DNA of 9,599 nt from Methanosarcinales archaeon. GTDB lineage: Archaea; Halobacteriota; Methanosarcinia; Methanosarcinales; Methanogasteraceae. A model generated the notes under the pieces. The model did no database searches. It was not told the origin of the DNA and saw only the letters and a program-made list of their open reading frames with translations. The translations under genes were made by a program, and so were the position numbers. Position 1 is the first letter of the stretch. Each line of letters begins with the position of its first letter. Location of the stretch: NCBI GenBank assembly GCA_030609345.1, contig JAUWCK010000026.1:1-9599 (forward strand), read 5' to 3'. Shown piece after piece: positions 1-6,310 of the stretch.

Positions 1-1941
1 GGAAATCTGCTTGAAGATCACACCGATCTGTTAAACGAGCATGAACGTTTCATCCTTCTCGCATCGGCATATCTGCATGACATCGGTATGCAATCCCCAT
101 CTCACGCAGGTTTGCCTCTCAAGTCCGAAGGATATACCATAGAAGAATCAGAGATTGTCAGGGAGAAGCATAACGAATCCAGTGCAACAATGATTCTTGA
201 AAGTGTTTCGACAAGCTCGGAATTATCATTGGGTTTGGAGCACTGCAAAGACTATGCTGATTTTATAGCCACTCTTTCGAGATATCACAGAAAGTTGGAT
301 ATCAGCGGAGTAGAAGACACCTCTCTTGCTGGCGAAGATATACGATTGCCACTCTTGATAGCGCTTCTCAGGCTTGGCGATGAATTGGACGCGGACTATA
401 GAAGAGTGAATATGGAAATCTTGAAGTTGCGGGATATCCCGGTGCAAAGCAAATTCCACTGGTGGTCTCATCATTACGTCAGTAGTATTCTTATCAGAAA
501 CGGACGAATAGATTTATATTTTAGATTTCCTGAAAAATACCGGGAAGATACGAGAGTTGAAGCATTCCGTAACAAGGTATGTGAATCGGTCAGGGACCAA
601 TTTCTGGAGGTTTACGATATATTTGACAGGCATGGGATACGGCTTTATCGAGATATTAGAATTAAAGAAGAAAAGTACATTCAGGACGGTGTATTGGAGC
701 CAATACCCGGCGACCTTTCAGAATACATCAACGAAAACGTTCTAAAAATCACAGAGAGCTCCAAAAAATTGAGCGCGGAGACCGGTGCCGCCTGGTTCGT
801 TGACGGGGTTACTTATTCAGACGATGCCGAGGTTGTGGACTGTTTGAACAATGTGATCAATTTAGTGGCTGAAGGTAGAAATCTCGATGCTGTTGGGGAG
901 GTAAAGCGGTGTCGTACCCTCATGATGGCGCCCAAAGAGAGAATGATCTTCTCAAACATTGCAGGTAATTGCTGTTACATCATAGGTGAGTTGATTGAAG
1001 CAAAAAAATATTATGAAGATGCATTAAATATTGCCAAGAGAAGGGACCTTCAAGAAATTTACAAAGAAGCTACAGTCTCAACAAGAGCTGCAACATTGGG
1101 CAACATCGGGCTGATCTACAAAGCCAGAGGCGACCTGGATAACGCTCTCAGGTACCTCGAAGATGCGCTTGTGATTGACAAGGAGATCGGGTACAGGCAG
1201 GGCGAAGCCAGTCTATTGAGCAACATCGGGCTGATCTACAGCGACAAAGGTGACCTGGATAACGCTCTCAAATACCACGAGGATGCGCTTGTGATTGACA
1301 AGGAGATTGGGTACAGGCAGGGCGAAGCCAATCAATTGGGCAACATCGGGCTGATCTACAGCGACAAAGGTGACCTGGATAAGGCTCTCAAATACCACGA
1401 GGATGCGCTTGTGATTCACAGGGAGATCGGGCACAGGCAGGGCGAAGCCAGTGCTTTGGGCAACATCGGGCTGATCTACAGCGACAAAGGTGACCTGGAT
1501 AACGCTCTCAGGTACCTCGAGGATGCGCTTACGATATTTGATGTTGCTGCACCACAGATGGTGGTACAATCTCTAAATAACATTGCTACGATTTATTTTG
1601 AAAAAGAGAGCTATGAAAAAGGATTTGAATGTTTAGCAAGAGCCATTTTAGCGTCAGCTTCAATTGAACAGTTCAATAAAGTTATCTTTCACATTTCACG
1701 TACCGTCGGAGAGATGGTAACAGATGAGGGGTGGAAACATCTTGAGAAGATACATTCCATGTATACTTCAGGAATTATTACAGATGCAATCTGGCTCAAT
1801 TTTTTCACTGCTATCCATGAATATGCTATGTATAGACAGACTGATGATGAGTCCCATAATGCGAATTATAACTCCGCACGACAAAACCTGGATCCTGCAT
1901 TCAAGAAATTGTTAGATGAACTATTAGAGGCAGGAAAATGA
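1..1941 (+). CDS. HD-domain (HD-CE-like) phosphohydrolase with C-terminal TPR repeats, 5' partial
   Basis: The reading frame is open to base 1 and the HD motif lies before the first in-frame ATG (base 88), so the true start is outside the window; 646 residues are visible. Residues about 20-215 form an HD-type metal-dependent phosphohydrolase domain: the LHDIGM motif (H26, D27), H57 in REKHNES, H96 in SRYHRKLD and D127/D130 in LLRLGDELDADYRRV. The first metal-binding His must lie upstream. The HWWSHHYV stretch (153-160) after the HD core recalls the HD-CE family of conflict systems. A linker (about 215-310) leads into TPR repeats (about 310-550), four of them nearly identical 40-residue units at 367-515, then a helical tail. 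No signal peptide or membrane segment is visible, so it is probably cytoplasmic. The TPR array probably binds a partner or ligand while the HD domain hydrolyses a nucleotide-like substrate; the substrate is unknown. It is coupled to the TIR-like gene behind it. The HD and TPR calls are firm; the defence role is inference. Confidence 0.82.
   Translation, partial: GNLLEDHTDLLNEHERFILLASAYLHDIGMQSPSHAGLPLKSEGYTIEESEIVREKHNESSATMILESVSTSSELSLGLEHCKDYADFIATLSRYHRKLDISGVEDTSLAGEDIRLPLLIALLRLGDELDADYRRVNMEILKLRDIPVQSKFHWWSHHYVSSILIRNGRIDLYFRFPEKYREDTRVEAFRNKVCESVRDQFLEVYDIFDRHGIRLYRDIRIKEEKYIQDGVLEPIPGDLSEYINENVLKITESSKKLSAETGAAWFVDGVTYSDDAEVVDCLNNVINLVAEGRNLDAVGEVKRCRTLMMAPKERMIFSNIAGNCCYIIGELIEAKKYYEDALNIAKRRDLQEIYKEATVSTRAATLGNIGLIYKARGDLDNALRYLEDALVIDKEIGYRQGEASLLSNIGLIYSDKGDLDNALKYHEDALVIDKEIGYRQGEANQLGNIGLIYSDKGDLDKALKYHEDALVIHREIGHRQGEASALGNIGLIYSDKGDLDNALRYLEDALTIFDVAAPQMVVQSLNNIATIYFEKESYEKGFECLARAILASASIEQFNKVIFHISRTVGEMVTDEGWKHLEKIHSMYTSGIITDAIWLNFFTAIHEYAMYRQTDDESHNANYNSARQNLDPAFKKLLDELLEAGK
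1101..1533 (+). repeat. Tandem 120-bp DNA repeat encoding TPR units (about 3.6 copies)
   Basis: Units begin at 1101, 1221, 1341 and 1461 with the same words (caacatcgggctgatctaca) and run in phase with the codons, one 40-residue TPR per unit. The last copy ends near 1533. Units 2 and 3 differ at only about 10 of 120 positions by eye, and silent third positions are conserved too. Copies 1 and 4 share the RYLEDAL version of the second helix while 2 and 3 share KYHEDAL; copies 2-4 share SDKGDLD while copy 1 has KARGDLD. That mosaic pattern points to unequal crossover or gene conversion. Confidence 0.93.
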
Positions 1942-2489
1942 TTATATCTCCGGTCAGGGTGTACATAAGCGCATCATGGAAAGGAGATCTGGATGACGAA
2001 CTAAGGTCTGTCGAAGATTTGATAAAATCGGATCTCCTTATGACTCCAATTTACCCGGCAGGGGCATCAATCCGAGATGTGTCTTCTGATTATTTCAAGA
2101 AGTTGAATGATTGCAACCTTGTGGTTGTCATTCTTGGTTCCTGCTATTCCGAACATGTAAATAATGAAATAAATTATGCTTTTTCTAATAATATGCCAGT
2201 TCTATGTTTTACAAAGGATTGCGAAAGAGAAGAGAAACTCGATGAAGAGATCAGTAAATTGAAGGATAAACGCATTATTACGACGCCGTTCAAAGTTGTT
2301 GGAGATCTGGAAAAAGAAGTGAAGGAAGCAATAATCAATCTCCTATCTGAAAAATTCAAGGATTATATTGAGATTGAAAAATCAATTCTAAGGCTTATAT
2401 ATGATGGCAGAATCGAGATCATAAAGCCCCGACCTCTGCAGAGTGAGTACATAGGCGTTCCTCGAATTAACCCGTTTGAAAGGAGATGA
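1938..2489 (+). CDS. TIR-like / DUF4062-like putative effector protein
   Basis: This 183-residue protein starts at an ATG overlapping the upstream stop by 4 bp (ATGA), with a GAGG/AGGA-type ribosome site just before it. The layout is a TIR/nucleoside-deoxyribosyltransferase-like alpha/beta fold: strand 1 VRVYISAS (6-13), helix 1 with DLDDELRSVEDLI, a strand and loop TPIYPAG (36-42), helix FKKLNDC, a buried strand LVVVILGS (61-68), then SEHVNNEINYAF (71-82) with E77 where TIR and related NAD- or nucleotide-cleaving enzymes carry a catalytic acid, and strand PVLCFT (87-92). The C-terminal 50 residues are a helix plus a basic tail I do not recognise. DUF4062 proteins are often found with sensor or NTPase partners in conflict systems. 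A likely role is cleaving NAD+ or a related nucleotide, or binding a signal, under control of the HD-TPR partner. It could instead be a non-catalytic binding domain. The gene is AT-rich compared with the antiporter operon. Confidence 0.6.
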   Translation: MIISPVRVYISASWKGDLDDELRSVEDLIKSDLLMTPIYPAGASIRDVSSDYFKKLNDCNLVVVILGSCYSEHVNNEINYAFSNNMPVLCFTKDCEREEKLDEEISKLKDKRIITTPFKVVGDLEKEVKEAIINLLSEKFKDYIEIEKSILRLIYDGRIEIIKPRPLQSEYIGVPRINPFERR

Positions 2490-2495
2490 GATAAC

Positions 2496-2509
2496 AGAAG
2501 CGGGCTTCT
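2496..2509. terminator. Short inverted repeat between convergent genes, weak terminator candidate
   Basis: AGAAGC-GG-GCTTCT forms a 6-bp perfect inverted repeat 6 bases after the TIR-like stop and 17 bases past the antiporter operon stop. An alternative stem pairs GCGGGC at 2500-2505 with GCCTGC at 2512-2517, with one G-U pair. Its place between two converging units fits a shared terminator. There is no clear T-run on either strand, so the call is tentative. Confidence 0.3.
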
Positions 2510-2526
2510 CCGCCTGCCGCATAACC

Positions 2527-4491
2527 TCACCCCTCCACTCCCCGCATCATCTCCCGCACCCGCACCCCGATTCCTGCAAGCACAGCAACCACGAATAGCC
2601 CGATCATCGAATAGACCGAGAGGTGTGGTGCAACCACGTAGATCACCAGATACGCGAACAAGAAGATCGTTCCAAGCAAGACTGAGACCCCGATCGGGTC
2701 TCTCCGCACAGGCTCTCCGGGATACTCCTGTATGCGGGCGGCAAGAACCTTTTCCGCGCTCTCTTCCCCGGCAGTCGCACCCTCTGAGCTACGTAGAACC
2801 ATGAGACAGATTTTGTCAGTGATAATCCCGAGCGCTTCGACCGGATTCTTGCTGAACCAGACCGCAAAGTCCTTGACAGCCAGCGTTGCGTCAATCGTCC
2901 ATTGTGTGCCACGTGCGAGCGGGTTGTTCACGATCCACATAAACAGTACGGCACCTTTCCTATAGAACCAGTCGGTATCGAGACTGATCGTATTCTCTGG
3001 TCGCAGTTTCTTCTTGAGGACGAGGAAGCCTGCATAAGTGAAGAGCAGCAATTGAAGCGTTCCCACAAGATGCCCTGCTGCGTACGGCGCATAATCGGCA
3101 ACCGCTGCCGGATACGGCAGTATGTTGTAGAGAAGCGACGGGTAGACACCTAATAGGATGCAGAGGAACGCTGTGATCCCCATTCCGATTAGCATGTTTG
3201 TGGGCGGGTCCTTTGCCTTGATCCCCGCGTCTTTTCCGAAGAATGCGAAGTACGGCAGTTTCAACCCGACCGATAGGAACGTTCCGACCGCAGCACCCTC
3301 CAGCATCAGGAAGATTGGTGCATTGCCAGCCATCTCCGCGGCATGGATGATTATCGATTTGCTGATGAAACCGTTGAATAGTGGCGCGCCCGATATCGAG
3401 AACGCTGCGATCATGTAGAAGATCATCGTGAGCGGCATCACCTTGTATAGCCCGCCTAATTCTGTTAACTTGCTTTTGCCGGTCATGTAGATGATTGCGC
3501 CTGCGCCCATGAAGAGCAGCCCCTTGTACAGGATGTGACAGAACGCATGCGCAACGGTTCCGTCGATAGCGGTCTGGCTGATAACGCCAGCGCCCGCAGC
3601 AGTTGCACTTGCCGCGATTCCTATGCCACAGACCATGTAGCCGACCTGACTCACGATGTGATAAGCGAGAAGCCGTCTGATGTTGTTCTCAATAATTGCG
3701 TAGATAACGCCGTAGAGTGCCATGATTGCGCCGAGCCACATCAGGATCGCGAATCCATCTATCGTAAATCCTGCAAACCCACGGGCAAGTACATAGACCG
3801 CTGTTTTTGTGGTGAACGCCGTCATGAAGACCGCACCAGTAATCGTTGCCTCAGGATACGCGTCAGGCAGCCATGCATGGAGCGGCGGCACTGCCGCGTT
3901 GATGATGAATCCAAGGAGGATCAGAATTGCCCCAGGGGATGCGTAAGTGAACGCGTCGAAAGCGATCGATCCGCCGCTCTCCTGCATATAGAGGATGATT
4001 CCGCCGAGCAGGAGGACGCCTCCCACGACATGCACCAGCAGGTACCGAAATCCGGCATCGATTGACGCCTGCTTTCGCCGGTACCAGACCAGAAAGACCG
4101 ATGCCCACGCCATAACCTCCCAGAAGACAAACACGGTGATGAGGTCGCCTGCAAAGACGACGCCAAGAGCGCTTCCGATGTAGAGGAACGCGGCAATATG
4201 CTCGCCTGCCTCCTTCACACGCAGCGCATAGAAGGTCATTGCGAGAGCTGCGATTGTGAAGACGTATCCGAAGCACTTGCTCAGGAGATCGACTCTCCCG
4301 AGGATCAGTTCGTACTCCATGAAGGGGTGGAGCCAGTATGTGCCGTTCTGCATAAAGTACACATCGAGGATGGCGGCAACCGCTATCAGTAGCATGTATG
4401 CCTGCCGCAGCTTTCCTTTGAAGAGCGGGATTAAGAGTGCGCCGACGATGAATATCGCGGCTGGTGGCACGGTCATGATCTCACCGGTCAT
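2527..4491 (-). CDS. Long MnhD/NuoL-like antiporter subunit (third paralogue, D3) with C-terminal extension
   Basis: A 654-residue multi-helix membrane protein of the proton-conducting NuoL/M/N-MrpA/D family. Visible family positions are E125 in VFWEVMAW (TM5 glutamate), PLHAWLPDAY (203-212), K229 in AFTTKTAVY (TM8), K323 in HILYKGLLF, K378 in GFISKS (TM12) and K411 in VGLKLPYF. The TM7 lysine before PLHAWLP is replaced by N198 (FIINAAVPPLHAW). After about residue 500 come DTDWFYRK (505-512), an amphipathic stretch (515-570) like the lateral helix of NuoL/MrpA, and two final membrane segments (about 601-645). The start is fixed by AAGGAGGAGG six bases upstream; the gene overlaps the small subunit by 11 bp. 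It is probably the end piece of the antiporter complex, tying neighbouring subunits together with the lateral helix. Similar long 'subunit D' proteins with the INAAVPPLHAWLPDAYPEA signature occur in other prokaryotic antiporter clusters (from memory). Confidence 0.88.
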   Translation of the reverse strand: MTGEIMTVPPAAIFIVGALLIPLFKGKLRQAYMLLIAVAAILDVYFMQNGTYWLHPFMEYELILGRVDLLSKCFGYVFTIAALAMTFYALRVKEAGEHIAAFLYIGSALGVVFAGDLITVFVFWEVMAWASVFLVWYRRKQASIDAGFRYLLVHVVGGVLLLGGIILYMQESGGSIAFDAFTYASPGAILILLGFIINAAVPPLHAWLPDAYPEATITGAVFMTAFTTKTAVYVLARGFAGFTIDGFAILMWLGAIMALYGVIYAIIENNIRRLLAYHIVSQVGYMVCGIGIAASATAAGAGVISQTAIDGTVAHAFCHILYKGLLFMGAGAIIYMTGKSKLTELGGLYKVMPLTMIFYMIAAFSISGAPLFNGFISKSIIIHAAEMAGNAPIFLMLEGAAVGTFLSVGLKLPYFAFFGKDAGIKAKDPPTNMLIGMGITAFLCILLGVYPSLLYNILPYPAAVADYAPYAAGHLVGTLQLLLFTYAGFLVLKKKLRPENTISLDTDWFYRKGAVLFMWIVNNPLARGTQWTIDATLAVKDFAVWFSKNPVEALGIITDKICLMVLRSSEGATAGEESAEKVLAARIQEYPGEPVRRDPIGVSVLLGTIFLFAYLVIYVVAPHLSVYSMIGLFVVAVLAGIGVRVREMMRGVEG

Positions 4492-4807
4492 AATAATCCT
4501 CCTCCTTCATGACCACGTTATGTCCGTACGCCTTTGCGCCAAGACCGAGCAGTGCGCACACGATGAACCCAAATATTGCGGAAAAGATCGGGATCTGCTC
4601 GAATGCGAACGGAGCGTGTTCCTCGTGCCCCTCGTCTTCAGCGTGCTCGGTAGGTGCAGCATGTTCAACATGCTCTGCGTGCTCCGCTGGCGGCGCAAGA
4701 TGGATCGCGAATCCGAGCAGGCAACTGATGATAAGACTTGCATAGAGAACGTAAACTAATTTTTTCACGGTTTTTGGGTTTTCCAGCCATCGTTCTAAGA
4801 ACCACAT
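4481..4807 (-). CDS. Small two-helix membrane protein with His/Glu-rich loop, putative antiporter accessory subunit
   Basis: The protein has 108 residues: a basic N-terminus (MWFLERWLENPKTVKK), a membrane helix at about 17-37, a loop at 38-66 with six histidines (43, 46, 49, 55, 61, 64) alternating with Glu, a second helix at about 73-93, and an acidic/tyrosine tail (EEDYYDR). The positive-inside rule puts both ends in the cytoplasm and the His loop outside. The gene starts 2 bases after the D2 stop behind AGGAGGG (8-nt spacing) and overlaps D3 by 11 bp, so it is an integral operon member. I recall short proteins with a similar IPxFxAxFGF...EDYYD end between antiporter genes in proteobacterial clusters, so it is probably a conserved subunit without a standard name. 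Its function is unknown; it may bridge D2 and D3, and the loop could bind metal ions or gather cations. Confidence 0.75.
   Translation of the reverse strand: MWFLERWLENPKTVKKLVYVLYASLIISCLLGFAIHLAPPAEHAEHVEHAAPTEHAEDEGHEEHAPFAFEQIPIFSAIFGFIVCALLGLGAKAYGHNVVMKEEDYYDR
4498..4507 (-). promoter_or_regulatory. Ribosome binding site of the long D3 subunit
   Basis: On the minus strand AAGGAGGAGG ends six bases before the ATG at 4491. It lies inside the end of the preceding small-subunit gene. This supports ATG 4491 rather than the internal ATG five codons later (4476). Confidence 0.75.
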
Positions 4808-4809
4808 CG

Positions 4810-6300
4810 TTAGATCCCTCCTGTAACGTTTGCAACTGCAATATTTACGATATCAAGAAACATCCCCGGCGCATCTGGCCATATCCCGATCACGATCGAG
4901 ATGATCGCGGTCACCACGAGCGGTATCAGCATTGTTAGCGGTGCCTCCTTGTACGCAAGTTCATGGTCGGGTTTCTTGAAGAACGCAACATATATGACCG
5001 GGAAGAAGTACGCAGCGTTCAAGACCGCACTTATGAGCAGCACTGCGATTAAAATCATGCTGTGCAGCTCCGCCGCCCCTAAGAGCAGGAACCATTTGGT
5101 GACGTATCCGCCGACCGGCGGCATTCCGATCATGCCGAGAGCTCCAACTGTGAATGCAATCATGGTGATCGGCATCTGTCTGGCGATTCCGTTCATCTCG
5201 CTGATATTCTCCTTCCTGGCAGTCACGATCAGCGCGCCTGCACACATGAAGAGCGTGATCTTCATGAATGCATGATATGGTATGTGCAGCATCCCGCCTG
5301 TGATCCCATGAGGGGTGATCAGGACCGCTCCGAGCAGGATATACGATAACTGGCTCACTGTCGAGTACGCAAGCCGTTTCTTGAGGTTGTCCTGCATCAG
5401 TGCATAGATCGATGCAAGGATGATCGTTATCGAGACGAAATACGCCATGTAGAGCCAGATACCGCTGTCTTGCATCAGATCGACCCCGAAGACGTAGAGA
5501 ATGACACGTACCGCGGTGAAGACGCCTGCTTTCACAACCGCTACCGCATGGAGTAGTGCGCTCACCGGAGTTGGTGCAATCATCGCCGCTGGCAGCCACG
5601 CGTGAAGTGGCATGAATGCGGCTTTTGCGCATCCGATCATGAACGTTATGAAGAGGATTATGAGTGTCGTCTGTGGTATCGCGTCCATTCCCGCGATGCC
5701 AGCAAATGAAAACTCTGTTGTTCCTGTGTGGTGGTAGACCACAAGAATCGAGAAGAGCAGCGATATGCCCGCGATCATCAGATACGTCAGGTACTTCCTG
5801 CCCGAGCTTATCGCCTCAGGCGTCTCGTTGTGCGCAACAAGCGGGTATGTCGAGATCGTCAGGAGTTCGTAGAATAAGAAGAGCGTGACGAGATTCGCTG
5901 AGAATGCGATTCCCACAGCTGAAGAGAGCGCTATTGCGAAGCAGAAGAAGTACCGGGTCTGCGCATGTTCATTTAGCGACCGCATGTAGCCGATAGAGTA
6001 GGACGAGACGAATATCCACAAAAACGAGGATGTGATTGCAAAGAGTATTCCGAATGCGTCAACCTTGAATGCGATTCCGAGATTCGGGAGCATCTCAACA
6101 ACTGTACAGGTGATCACACTCCCTTTGAGTATCAGCGGAAGCATCGAGATCACGAGCCCGAACTTGATAAACGCGGCGACAAATGTCCAGCCCTCCCTGA
6201 TATTTGGGTATTTGCCGAATGCGAGGATCAGGACTGACGCGATCATCGATACGAGCACAGCAAGAAGTGGGGTTATTGAATTAATCTCTGTAACCATCAT
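4810..6300 (-). CDS. MnhD-like proton-conducting antiporter subunit, second paralogue (D2)
   Basis: A 496-residue membrane protein of the MrpD/NuoM/N family with about 14 predicted helices. Channel residues are all present: E145 in LFLFYELLTIS (TM5), K226 in IGCAKAAFMPLHAWLP (TM7), H251 and K257 in LLHAVAVVKAG (TM8), K347 in YHAFMKITLF and K402 in GYVTKWF (TM12). MrpD-type subunits move protons through half-channels built on these charges. The frame stays open upstream into the D1 gene (to 6354), but the extra N-terminal residues (MNHWQKHCLDWTGCHEV) are not membrane-like and lack a ribosome site. GAGGTGATC lies directly before two ATGs at 6300 and 6297; ATG 6297 has the better spacing (6 nt) and would remove one Met. 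The gap from the D1 stop is 7 bp. It is a divergent paralogue of D1, similar to archaeal complexes with H and H' subunits such as Mbx. Confidence 0.9.
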   Translation of the reverse strand: MMVTEINSITPLLAVLVSMIASVLILAFGKYPNIREGWTFVAAFIKFGLVISMLPLILKGSVITCTVVEMLPNLGIAFKVDAFGILFAITSSFLWIFVSSYSIGYMRSLNEHAQTRYFFCFAIALSSAVGIAFSANLVTLFLFYELLTISTYPLVAHNETPEAISSGRKYLTYLMIAGISLLFSILVVYHHTGTTEFSFAGIAGMDAIPQTTLIILFITFMIGCAKAAFMPLHAWLPAAMIAPTPVSALLHAVAVVKAGVFTAVRVILYVFGVDLMQDSGIWLYMAYFVSITIILASIYALMQDNLKKRLAYSTVSQLSYILLGAVLITPHGITGGMLHIPYHAFMKITLFMCAGALIVTARKENISEMNGIARQMPITMIAFTVGALGMIGMPPVGGYVTKWFLLLGAAELHSMILIAVLLISAVLNAAYFFPVIYVAFFKKPDHELAYKEAPLTMLIPLVVTAIISIVIGIWPDAPGMFLDIVNIAVANVTGGI

Positions 6301-6310
6301 GATCACCTCA
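6301..6310 (-). promoter_or_regulatory. Ribosome binding site that decides the D2 start
   Basis: TGAGGTGATC on the minus strand overlaps the D1 stop codon and directly precedes the ATG pair at 6300/6297. It rules out the longer frame that would begin at 6354 and overlap D1 by 47 bases. Confidence 0.7.

Noticed and set aside
88..90. ATG at 88 as the start of the HD-TPR protein
   Set aside because: It lies inside the LHDIGM motif; the upstream codons in the same frame continue the HD domain to the window edge.
1101..1533. Regular direct repeats resembling an array such as CRISPR
   Set aside because: The 120-bp units are contiguous, in codon phase and encode TPR helices; there are no unique spacers.
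1213..1569. Long open frame on the minus strand across the repeats
   Set aside because: It only exists because the repeated units lack stops in that frame; the plus-strand TPR reading is clear and continuous.
2490..2526. tRNA gene, attachment site or insertion-element end in the convergent gap
   Set aside because: Only 37 bases with one short inverted repeat; no cloverleaf, direct duplication or transposase remnant is visible.
3535..4276. Overlapping open frames on both strands (176 aa plus, 137 aa minus) inside the long D3 subunit gene
   Set aside because: Polar, Cys/Arg-rich translations without domains, antisense to or out of frame with a well-supported membrane protein; by-products of its codon composition.
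4961..5632. 223-aa minus-strand frame inside D2
   Set aside because: Same strand but shifted frame within the D2 gene; Arg/His/Asp-rich translation with no recognisable fold.
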